From Balneolales bacterium (lineage in GTDB: Bacteria; Bacteroidota; Rhodothermia; Balneolales; Natronogracilivirgulaceae): a stretch of DNA of 5,215 bases. Within the stretch, counting starts at the first letter, position 1; every line of letters begins with the position of its first letter. The translations under genes were made by a program, and so were the position numbers. Positions 1-5,215 of this stretch are shown piece after piece. The stretch is from assembly GCA_007120555.1 (NCBI GenBank), contig SKNL01000209.1, forward strand, positions 1-5,215. Reading direction: 5' to 3'. The notes below the pieces were generated by a model. That model was given only the letters and a program-made list of their open reading frames with translations, did not search any database and had not been told where the DNA came from.

Positions 1-930
1 GCCGTCTGTTCCGGTTCCACCTACCCCTCAGATGCGGGTGAAATCCGGGAGATGCTGGACGCGGCCTTTGCCCCGAACGGGCGAGCGGAGAGCAAAACCG
101 GTCCCGATACCACGGAAACGGGCACCGATGGCCTGATCAAGGCCCTGTATGCCCCGCATATCGACCTGAGGGTCGGACTCGCATCATACATACCCGCATT
201 CCGGCCACTGACGGAACTGCGGCCCCGCCGGGTGGTGCTTTTGGCCACCTCACATTATGCCGGCTCCTATCATCCGCTCTACGACGGAAAGCCGTTTATT
301 GCCACCCGGAAGGATTTTGAGACGCCACTTGGCACCGTTGCAACCGACAGGGAAACGCTCCGGCTTCTTGAAGGGCAGGCGGATGCGGCCGGATGCTCCT
401 TTGTGGACCGTGCACACCGGAACGAACACAGTATCGAGCTGCATCTCATTTTCCTCCAGTACCTCTGGTCGCACCCGTTCACGCTCGTGCCCCTGCTGGT
501 CGGCTCGCTGGAGGAGATGTATTATGTGGAAGATGGGGATACCGGCCGGAAAGTGGATGCCATGGCCTCCTTCTTGCGGCATCATTTTGCGAATGACCCG
601 GACACCCTGTTCGTCATATCAGGAGATCTTTCCCACGTGGGACACAAGTTCGGCGACCGGGCGCCGGCCTCGGAAATGTTCGGGGACATCCGTACCTTTG
701 ACCGCGAATTCCTCGACCATGCCGCTGCCGGCAGCAGCATGGAATTGCTTCAGATGATGAAACGCAACTATGATCCCTACCGGATTTGCGGATTTCCTCC
801 GCTTTACACCGCACTGCAGGCACTTTGCAGTATAAAGGGCAGGATGACCAGCTATGAGCTGTGGGATGAGCGCGAGCGCGAGAGCGCTGTTACGTTTGGT
901 TCTGTTCTATTTCAAGAACTTCCCAAATAG
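1..930 (+). CDS. amrB: MEMO family protein, AmmeMemoRadiSam system protein B (5' end outside window)
   Basis: The reading frame is open from base 1 to the TAG at 928-930 (309 visible codons). An internal ATG at 52 could be called as the start, but the codons before it encode AVCSGSTYPSDAGEIRE, which fits the usual MEMO N-terminus (AGSxYP, then an acidic helix). The true start is therefore probably 10-20 codons left of the window. MEMO proteins share the fold of class III (LigB-type) extradiol dioxygenases. Numbering from base 1, the putative metal-site residues are present: His53 (APHIDL), His85 (TSHYAG) and Cys263 (RICGFPP), plus Asp209 and His212 in SGDLSHVG. From recall, these match human MEMO1 His49, His81, Cys244, Asp189 and His192, with identical spacing between the first two. 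No signal peptide or membrane segment is seen. Family partners are a radical SAM protein and an AMMECR1 protein; neither is in the window. The bacterial reaction is not established to my knowledge. The 3' end overlaps the convergent response regulator gene. Confidence 0.9.
   Translation, partial: AVCSGSTYPSDAGEIREMLDAAFAPNGRAESKTGPDTTETGTDGLIKALYAPHIDLRVGLASYIPAFRPLTELRPRRVVLLATSHYAGSYHPLYDGKPFIATRKDFETPLGTVATDRETLRLLEGQADAAGCSFVDRAHRNEHSIELHLIFLQYLWSHPFTLVPLLVGSLEEMYYVEDGDTGRKVDAMASFLRHHFANDPDTLFVISGDLSHVGHKFGDRAPASEMFGDIRTFDREFLDHAAAGSSMELLQMMKRNYDPYRICGFPPLYTALQALCSIKGRMTSYELWDERERESAVTFGSVLFQELPK
875..888. repeat. Small inverted repeat (5-bp stem, 4-nt loop) at the convergent gene ends
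   Basis: AGCGC (875-879) and GCGCT (884-888) are perfect inverted arms around GAGA. As plus-strand RNA the loop is of the GNRA type. On the minus strand the hairpin begins one base after the response regulator stop codon (TAA, 892-890). It sits in a run of GAGCGC-like repeats that encode the ERERE segment of the MEMO protein. No U-tract follows on either strand, so it is not a canonical intrinsic terminator. It may simply reflect repetitive coding sequence. Confidence 0.3.
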
Positions 931-1279
931 CTTCAATAAGTGTCTTTTTTCCGACGGGCTTGCTGAAGTATTTGTTGACCATGTCCTCAATTCCATATTC
1001 TTTGAAGGAGTGGACATCATGTCCGCTGAAAACGAAAACCGGTACGTTCTCATACCCGTCCAGTTTTCGCATTTCCCGGATAAGCACGGCGCCATCCCCT
1101 TCCTTTCGCAGGTTCAGGTCCACGATCACCAAGTCAAACGATTGTGAATTCATGATATCCAGTGCGTCATCGGGATTGTCCACCCCGGTCATTTCAAAAG
1201 GCTCTTTCTTGAAGAACAGCTTGACCAGCATCTGGTTTGCGTTGTCGTCTTCGACATAAAGAATCTGTTTTGGCACCAT
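890..1279 (-). CDS. Single-domain response regulator (CheY-like receiver)
   Basis: This 129-residue protein is one receiver domain with no output domain. All canonical positions are visible: the acidic pair Glu10-Asp11 (ILYVEDD), phosphoacceptor Asp54 (LVIVDLN), the switch Ser85 (VFVFSGHD), aromatic Tyr104 and the conserved Lys107 (KYFSKP, with a Lys-Pro pair). It should take phosphate from a histidine kinase or phosphotransfer protein and act in the cytoplasm by protein-protein contact. No kinase is present in the window, so its pathway is unknown. The ATG at 1279 starts 33 bp after the gldC stop, and the spacing suggests co-transcription with gldC. The leader shows A8 (1297-1290) rather than a good Shine-Dalgarno sequence, as is common in Bacteroidota. 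The 3' end overlaps the convergent MEMO gene by 41 bp. The family call is firm; the specific role is not known. Confidence 0.95.
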   Translation of the reverse strand: MVPKQILYVEDDNANQMLVKLFFKKEPFEMTGVDNPDDALDIMNSQSFDLVIVDLNLRKEGDGAVLIREMRKLDGYENVPVFVFSGHDVHSFKEYGIEDMVNKYFSKPVGKKTLIEAIWEVLEIEQNQT

Positions 1280-1312
1280 TACTTCATCGTTTTTTTTATG
1301 AAACGCGGGCTT

Positions 1313-1651
1313 TTACTCCCCTGTTTTGTCTATAATATCCATTTTTTCGGCAAAATAGGAACAAAAATCGCGCATATCGCCGGCGATGCGCTCGTCATCG
1401 GTGGAACGTTCAAGCGTGTCGGCCATGGTTTTGAGGGTTTCATAGAAAAAAATCTTCATCTCGTCCCGGCTCATGTCCCTGGTCCAGAGATCCAGACGGA
1501 GGGTGTCCTTGTTGTTGTGATCCCACAGGGCGAGCAGCATGGCGCGGACCGGCATGTCGGTTATGCTTGTGTCATCCGCATTCCAGACAATCTTTTCCGG
1601 GATGCTTTTTTTGTCCAGGGTTACATTGATGCGAATCTCTTTGTTGACCAT
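1313..1651 (-). CDS. gldC: Gliding motility protein GldC family
   Basis: This complete 112-residue protein matches the GldC family in length (about 110) and in recalled sequence pattern. It has an N-terminal beta segment followed by IPEKIVW (17-23), the core LALWDH (40-45), TLRLDLWT (50-57), and a C-terminal helical part opening with DEMKIFF (63-69). No signal peptide or membrane segment is seen, so it should be a soluble cytoplasmic protein. In Flavobacterium johnsoniae gldC lies beside gldB and supports gliding, but its biochemical role is unclear. The family also occurs in non-gliding members of the phylum, so its presence does not prove motility. No gldB or other gld gene is visible here. 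The start at ATG 1651 has no clear Shine-Dalgarno sequence. The response regulator follows 33 bp downstream, and a 158-bp gap separates gldC from the upstream pseudouridine synthase gene. Confidence 0.9.
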   Translation of the reverse strand: MVNKEIRINVTLDKKSIPEKIVWNADDTSITDMPVRAMLLALWDHNNKDTLRLDLWTRDMSRDEMKIFFYETLKTMADTLERSTDDERIAGDMRDFCSYFAEKMDIIDKTGE

Positions 1652-1672
1652 AGGAACGAGCGTTTGGATTGT

Positions 1673-1756
1673 GTTGGATATTTTTGATGTTTGATAACTG
1701 CTGGATGTTGGAAATCTGTTGAATAATTTTTGATGCTGGATATCAGCCGGATGTCA
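1673..1756. repeat. Two imperfect direct repeats, about 38 bp each, 45-bp period
   Basis: Copy 1 spans about 1673-1710 and copy 2 about 1718-1756. They align with one single-base gap and roughly eight mismatches. The shared core is GTTGRATA, then TTTTTGATG, then a GATA-containing stretch ending in GGATG. The T-rich, TTGATG-rich composition differs from the flanking genes. The repeats lie immediately 5' of gldC on the coding strand. They could be a tandem duplication remnant, a regulator-binding region or slippage-derived sequence; nothing visible decides between these. Confidence 0.5.
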
Positions 1757-1779
1757 ACGGGCGGCAGCTGCCAACGGGC
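1755..1779. repeat. CAACGGGC direct repeat flanking a 10-bp palindrome
   Basis: CAACGGGC at 1755-1762 is repeated exactly at 1772-1779. Between them lies the perfect palindrome GGCAGCTGCC (1763-1772), which shares its last base with the second repeat. The structure sits about 30 bp beyond the pseudouridine synthase stop codon. It could be a protein-binding site or part of a transcript end, but no T-tract supports an intrinsic terminator. Confidence 0.4.
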
Positions 1780-1809
1780 AAAAGGGCGGCGGACACCGCT
1801 GTTCAGTAT

Positions 1810-2844
1810 TTATGTGCAGTAATTATCGAGTTTTTCAAGGACTTTTTCCATGTCGTCCGGTATTTCAGAAGTGAACTGGAGCCAGTCGCCGGAAGCGGGA
1901 TGCTCAAAACCGAGGGTGCGGGCATGCAGGCACTGCCGGCCCAGTAATGAGAAAATGTTCTGGAACATGGTTTTGCGTGTGCCCGTATTCGGACCGTACC
2001 GGACTGAGTCGCCGCCGTAGACCGGGTCGCCCAGGACCGGATGCCCCATCCATGAAAAATGGACCCTGATCTGGTGGGTGCGGCCGGTTTCAAGCATGAC
2101 GTCCAGCAGGGCCAGATGGTCGTACCGCTTCAACACCCGGTAATGGGTGATGGCGTCCTTGCCCTTGCCGGGCTCAAGGACCGCCATTTTTTTCCGGTCG
2201 GAGGGATCGCGGCCAAGGGGCTGGTGGATGGTTCCGCGGTTTTTTTGAGGCGCACCCCAGATGACGGTGCGGTAGGTGCGTTCGACGCTTTTTTCGGCAA
2301 ATTGTTTGGACAAATGGTGGTGTGCGTGGTCATTTCTGGCGACAACCAGCAACCCGCTGGTTCCCTTGTCGAGCCGGTGGACAATACCCGGGCGTAGTGA
2401 ATCCTGTTCGTGGTTGACGGTTGACAGGTTGCCCCTGTGCCAGAGCAGGGCATTGACCAGTGTGCCGGTCCAGTTTCCGTAGGATGGGTGTACCACCATC
2501 CCCGCCGGTTTGTCAACGACGATCACGTCATCGTCTTCATGAACGATTTCCAGCGGGATATTTTCCGCCCTGGCTTCCGGAGGCGGCGCTTTGGGGACGA
2601 TGATCACGATTTCGTCCCCCGGCTGCACGCGGTAGGAGGCTTTTTCCAGCAAGCCGTTCACCCGCACCCATCCCTTGCGGATGCCTTCCTGGACCTTGTT
2701 CCGGGTTGCGTTCTGTATGAACTGCGTAATGTACTTGTCCAGACGCATCTGCTCATGGTGCCCTTCGGGCACATCAAGGTCATGCCGTGTATAATCTTCC
2801 CGGTCTTCCCGGGAATGAAAATGAGGAGCAGGCGTTTCTGTCAT
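1810..2844 (-). CDS. rluD: RluA/RluD family 23S rRNA pseudouridine synthase
   Basis: This 344-residue protein should convert specific uridines to pseudouridine in structured RNA, most likely 23S rRNA. An S4 RNA-binding domain lies at about residues 33-84 (MRLDKYITQF to GDEIVIIVPK). The synthase domain follows, with motif I DKPAG (111-115), motif II HRLDKGTSG with catalytic Asp159 (codon at 2368-2370), and GRTHQIRVH (254-262). Length and domain order fit RluD, which modifies helix 69, but RluC-like specificity cannot be excluded from sequence alone. I chose ATG 2844 because the protein then has the usual family length. A TTG at 2988 in the same frame would add 48 residues (rich in His, Arg and Gly) with no family resemblance. 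The first 30 residues are a charged, His-containing leader, not a signal peptide. The gene is on the same strand as lon, 217 bp downstream of it, and no strong Shine-Dalgarno sequence precedes the start. Confidence 0.93.
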   Translation of the reverse strand: MTETPAPHFHSREDREDYTRHDLDVPEGHHEQMRLDKYITQFIQNATRNKVQEGIRKGWVRVNGLLEKASYRVQPGDEIVIIVPKAPPPEARAENIPLEIVHEDDDVIVVDKPAGMVVHPSYGNWTGTLVNALLWHRGNLSTVNHEQDSLRPGIVHRLDKGTSGLLVVARNDHAHHHLSKQFAEKSVERTYRTVIWGAPQKNRGTIHQPLGRDPSDRKKMAVLEPGKGKDAITHYRVLKRYDHLALLDVMLETGRTHQIRVHFSWMGHPVLGDPVYGGDSVRYGPNTGTRKTMFQNIFSLLGRQCLHARTLGFEHPASGDWLQFTSEIPDDMEKVLEKLDNYCT

Positions 2845-2993
2845 ACGTGGCTGTACAGCGTTTGATTTTCTATGTGCCGGTACGGCACAACGTACACTGC
2901 CGGGCCGGTCACTGATATCCGCCGGCAAGTGTCCGCAATGCCCGCCGGCAATCCGGTGGCTGTTGTACCTCTTGTGACCCTTGTGCAATTCAT
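2841..2993 (-). CDS. Possible 50-residue small ORF overlapping the pseudouridine synthase start
   Basis: On the minus strand an ATG at 2993-2991 opens a frame of 50 codons that ends in TGA at 2843-2841. The stop overlaps the pseudouridine synthase ATG as ATGA, the arrangement typical of translationally coupled genes. The peptide (starting MNCTRVTRG, ending QTLYSHV) has no family I recognise, no membrane segment and no signal peptide. It is rich in Thr, Arg, Val and Gly. No clear ribosome binding site precedes it, only a T-rich stretch. A stop-free run of this length is not rare in GC-rich DNA, and the synthase frame is also open here. The ORF is therefore weakly supported and may be a leader or chance. 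Confidence 0.2.
   Translation of the reverse strand: MNCTRVTRGTTATGLPAGIADTCRRISVTGPAVYVVPYRHIENQTLYSHV
2873..2889. repeat. Inverted repeat, 7-bp arms with 3-nt spacer, upstream of the synthase gene
   Basis: TGTGCCG (2873-2879) and CGGCACA (2883-2889) are perfect inverted arms separated by GTA. The element ends 28 bp upstream of the pseudouridine synthase ATG on the minus strand. It could fold as a 7-bp leader hairpin in RNA or act as a dimeric regulator site. No U-tract follows, so terminator activity is not indicated. Confidence 0.4.
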
Positions 2994-3014
2994 AGAAAAA
3001 AGATGTAAGGATTT

Positions 3015-3026
3015 TCCCATATGGGA
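3015..3026. repeat. 12-bp perfect palindrome
   Basis: TCCCATATGGGA is self-complementary and lies about 36 bp downstream of the lon stop codon, in the AT-richer part of the gap. Its lack of a spacer suits a DNA-binding dimer better than an RNA hairpin. It may be chance; no second copy was noticed in the window. Confidence 0.3.
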
Positions 3027-3061
3027 GTCTTATCTGTAACTATTCAGAGGGAGTGATGCTC

Positions 3062-5215
3062 TCACCTTCCGGCCGGCGACGGTTGGTGGGCGCTCTTTCT
3101 GCCTGACCGTCCCCTTTTGTAGGATGGCCGTGCGGATGGTTGCGTGGCAAAACGGCCAGAGCGGAAGACATGCGGCAGGACCTCTGAAATGTGATCAACA
3201 CCAATGATTTTCAGGCCTTTTTTTACTTTTTCCGGAATATCTTCCAGATCCGGCAGATTTTCACTGGGCAGGATAACGGTTCGGATTTCCTTGCGCTGGG
3301 CGGCAAGAAGCTTTTCGTTAAGGCCTCCTATGGCGTAAATGTCCCCCCGAAGCGTAATCTCGCCGGTTACAGCCACATCGTGCCGGACCGGCGTTTCGGT
3401 GAGCATGGAGATCATGGCCAGCGCGATACCCATTCCGGCACTCGGACCGTCCTTGGAAATGGCCCCTTCCGGTATATGCACATGAATCTCGTTTTTTTCG
3501 AAAAAGTCGTCGGACAATCCAAACTCGGAGGCATGGGACCGGACATAGGTCAGTGCCGCCTGGGCCGACTCTTTCATCACATCCCCCAGTTTTCCGGTCA
3601 GCAGCAGCTTGTTCTTTCCATACATGCGTGCCACATCCAGGTTGAGGATACTGCCACCCGTGCTGGTCCAGGCCAGCCCGTTCACGCTTCCGATACGGTC
3701 TTTCTTTTCCACGTCCCGTTCCTTGAACTTCTCCACGCCGAGAAACTCACGCACCCGCTTCGGATTTATGGTAATCTGCGAGAGGCGCTTGCTGGTATTC
3801 TTTTCCTGAACAACTTTTTTGGCGACTTTCCGGCAGATGGAGGCAAGATTCTGTTCCAGTACGCGCACACCTGCTTCAGCGGTGTAACGCTGGATGACGA
3901 GCTGGATCGCATCCTCCCGGAAACGGACCAGCGAGGCTTTCAGTCCGTGCGACTTCAGCAGCTTCGGGATCAGGTGGCGCCGGGCTATTTCCACTTTGTC
4001 GTGTTCCAGGTAGCCGTGCAGCGGGATGATCTCCATCCGGTCAAGCAGTGCGGGCTGGATGTGGCTGGCCACGTTGCCCGTGGTGATGAACATGACCTGC
4101 GACAGGTCAAAGTCCAGGTCCATGTAATGATCGTTGAAGGTGTCATTCTGCTCAGGGTCGAGCACCTCCAGCACGGCCGATGACGGATCGCCGCGCAGGT
4201 CGCGGCTCAGCTTGTCGATTTCATCCAGGATGATGACCGGATTCATGGTCCCGGCCTTTTTGATGGCCTGGATGATGCGGCCCGGCATGGATCCGATGTA
4301 TGTCTTGCGGTGGCCGCGGATTTCCGCCTCATCGCTCACGCCACCCAGCGAAATGCGAACCATCTTGCGGTTCATCGCTTCGGCGATCGACTTGGCCAGA
4401 CTTGTCTTGCCGGTGCCCGGCGGACCTACAAAGCACAGGATCTGCCCCTTGATCTTGTTGACCAGGTTCAGTACGGCAATATACTCCAGGATGCGCTCCT
4501 TTGGTTTTTCAAGTCCGAAATGGTCTTTTTCCAGCGCATCCTCCACCGCACGGATCTCAAGCCGGTCCTCGGAGTATTCGCCCCACGGCAAGGCAAGGAT
4601 CCAGTCCAGATAATTCCGGGAAACGCTGTACTCCGGCGACATGGCCGGTGTCTTTCGCAGCCGGTCCAGCTCCTCGTACGCCTTGGCACGGGCAGCTTCG
4701 GGGATCGGGCGCGTATCCAGGGCCTCCTTGATCTTGGCCAGTTCGGGATCGGCGAAACCCTCATCATCCAGCTCCTCCTGCAGCACCTTGATCTGCTCCT
4801 GGATATAGAACCGGCGCTGGGTCTCCTGGATTTCATCCTGTACTTTTTCGTTGATTTCGTTGGATACGGCCAGAAGTTCCAGCTCACCGGTCAGGTGGGT
4901 GAGCACTTTCCGGTACTGCCGGTCAAGGTCGGTTTCCTCCAGCAGCTGCTGCTTTTCATCGATATCAAGATCCAGATAGGAAGCGACGAAGTAGAGCAGG
5001 TTTTGCGGGTTGTAATTCTGTTCAAAACCCAAGAGAACCTCTTCCGGCAATTCGTGGTTCAGCAGGACCAGTTTCTCAAATCCCTCCTTTGTTTTACGGA
5101 TAAGGGCTTTGAGGCGAGGGGTCATCCGCGGCTTGGCCGGCTCTTCCATTTTTATGGTGGCCTCAAAAAAGGGCGTGGTCTGCTCAAATGAGACCGCTTC
5201 GGCCAGCCGGATGCC
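3062..5215 (-). CDS. lon: ATP-dependent protease Lon, LonA type (N-terminus outside window)
   Basis: Lon is a cytoplasmic homohexameric AAA+ serine protease that degrades misfolded and regulatory proteins. The frame is open from the right edge to the TGA at 3064-3062. An in-frame ATG at 5149 exists, but 22 sense codons precede it, including [14 protein letters not shown], which looks like the end of the N-terminal substrate-binding domain; the true start lies roughly 90 codons further right. Numbering from that internal Met, the middle helical domain spans about 1-190. The AAA+ module has Walker A GPPGTGKT (242-249) and Walker B ILDEID (307-312, Asp309-Glu310). The spacing of 61 residues from Lys248 to Asp309 equals the one I recall for E. 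coli Lon. The protease domain carries the Ser570-Lys613 dyad ([18 protein letters not shown]), 43 residues apart as in LonA. An unusual 35-residue tail (about 661-695), rich in Arg, Lys, Ser and Pro and free of Asp and Glu, follows the normal end near EVLPHVF. Its promoter is not in the window. Confidence 0.98.
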   Translation of the reverse strand, partial: GIRLAEAVSFEQTTPFFEATIKMEEPAKPRMTPRLKALIRKTKEGFEKLVLLNHELPEEVLLGFEQNYNPQNLLYFVASYLDLDIDEKQQLLEETDLDRQYRKVLTHLTGELELLAVSNEINEKVQDEIQETQRRFYIQEQIKVLQEELDDEGFADPELAKIKEALDTRPIPEAARAKAYEELDRLRKTPAMSPEYSVSRNYLDWILALPWGEYSEDRLEIRAVEDALEKDHFGLEKPKERILEYIAVLNLVNKIKGQILCFVGPPGTGKTSLAKSIAEAMNRKMVRISLGGVSDEAEIRGHRKTYIGSMPGRIIQAIKKAGTMNPVIILDEIDKLSRDLRGDPSSAVLEVLDPEQNDTFNDHYMDLDFDLSQVMFITTGNVASHIQPALLDRMEIIPLHGYLEHDKVEIARRHLIPKLLKSHGLKASLVRFREDAIQLVIQRYTAEAGVRVLEQNLASICRKVAKKVVQEKNTSKRLSQITINPKRVREFLGVEKFKERDVEKKDRIGSVNGLAWTSTGGSILNLDVARMYGKNKLLLTGKLGDVMKESAQAALTYVRSHASEFGLSDDFFEKNEIHVHIPEGAISKDGPSAGMGIALAMISMLTETPVRHDVAVTGEITLRGDIYAIGGLNEKLLAAQRKEIRTVILPSENLPDLEDIPEKVKKGLKIIGVDHISEVLPHVFRSGRFATQPSARPSYKRGRSGRKSAHQPSPAGR

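Larger units (their letters stand above)
1652..1809. other. Intergenic region with imperfect direct repeats, upstream of gldC
   Basis: This 158-bp gap lies between the pseudouridine synthase stop and the gldC start, so it should hold the gldC promoter if gldC has its own. I see no convincing sigma-70 pair and no Bacteroidota TAnnTTTG -7 element on the minus strand. Two AT-rich, imperfect 38-39-bp direct repeats lie at about 1673-1710 and 1718-1756, both containing TTTTTGATG. Next to them, CAACGGGC occurs twice (1755-1762 and 1772-1779) around the palindrome GGCAGCTGCC (1763-1772). Another weak stem, GCGG-ACA-CCGC, lies near 1789-1799 just after the pseudouridine synthase stop; it lacks a U-tract on the minus strand, so termination there is not supported. 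Confidence 0.5.
2845..3061. other. Intergenic region between lon and the pseudouridine synthase gene
   Basis: This 217-bp stretch follows the lon stop and precedes the pseudouridine synthase start on the minus strand, so it should contain the lon transcript end and perhaps a promoter. I find no stem with a U-tract after lon and no convincing promoter. What is visible: the 12-bp palindrome TCCCATATGGGA at 3015-3026, the inverted repeat TGTGCCG-GTA-CGGCACA at 2873-2889, and a 50-codon ORF with an ATGA junction. The half next to lon (2989-3061) is noticeably more AT-rich than the half next to the synthase. Confidence 0.5.

Noticed and set aside
52..54. ATG at 52 as the start of the MEMO gene
   Set aside because: The 17 codons before it encode the conserved MEMO N-terminus, so the gene is cut by the window edge rather than starting here.
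257..757. 166-codon plus-strand ORF in another frame
   Set aside because: It sits inside the MEMO coding region, which shows clear family motifs; this frame is Arg/Ser/Pro-rich with no recognisable motif.
1298..1687. 129-codon plus-strand ORF
   Set aside because: It is antisense to gldC, which matches a known family over its full length; the plus-strand product is not recognisable.
1783..1800. Rho-independent terminator after the pseudouridine synthase
   Set aside because: The GCGG-ACA-CCGC stem has only four uninterrupted pairs and is not followed by a U-tract on the minus strand.
2130..2516. 128-codon minus-strand ORF in another frame
   Set aside because: It is an out-of-frame shadow of the pseudouridine synthase, which has all catalytic motifs in its own frame.
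3191..4183. 330-codon plus-strand ORF
   Set aside because: It lies wholly antisense to lon, whose Walker and catalytic motifs are intact. The translation has no recognisable domain and looks like a mirror of Lon codon use.
5147..5149. ATG at 5149 as the start of lon
   Set aside because: The frame is open upstream to the window edge and encodes Lon N-domain-like sequence; a start here would remove the substrate-binding domain.
4310..5191. 293-codon plus-strand ORF
   Set aside because: It is antisense to the Lon middle and AAA+ domains. The Leu/Gln-rich product reflects complementary codons of the Lon coiled-coil region.

Overview
The window looks like chromosomal backbone from a moderately GC-rich member of the Bacteroidota/Balneolota/Rhodothermota side of the FCB group. 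The main reason is a clear GldC-family gene, a family typical of that lineage. The starts of the minus-strand genes also lack a convincing Shine-Dalgarno sequence, and one has an A-rich leader, as is common there. The lineage call is an inference from gene content.

Layout. At the left edge, the plus strand carries a MEMO-family gene (AmmeMemoRadiSam system protein B) whose first few codons lie outside the window. Everything else is on the minus strand. Read in the direction of transcription, from right to left, the order is: lon (ATP-dependent protease, N-terminus cut off by the right edge), a 217-bp gap, an RluA/RluD-type 23S rRNA pseudouridine synthase, a 158-bp gap with T-rich imperfect repeats, gldC, and, 33 bp further, a single-domain response regulator. 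The response regulator converges on the MEMO gene, and the two reading frames overlap tail to tail by 41 bp.

How the genes relate. Lon (protein quality control), the pseudouridine synthase (ribosome maturation), GldC and the CheY-like receiver share one strand. Only gldC and the response regulator are close enough to look like an operon. No single pathway joins all of them. The MEMO protein belongs to a conserved but poorly understood three-gene system (AMMECR1, MEMO and radical SAM proteins); its partners are not visible here and could lie beyond the left edge.

Novelty. I see no CRISPR array, mobile element, RNA gene, toxin-antitoxin pair or defence system. Points worth a second look are the 41-bp convergent overlap with a small hairpin beside it, a repeat-rich gap upstream of gldC, an unlisted 50-codon ORF joined to the pseudouridine synthase start by an ATGA overlap, and a basic C-terminal tail on Lon.
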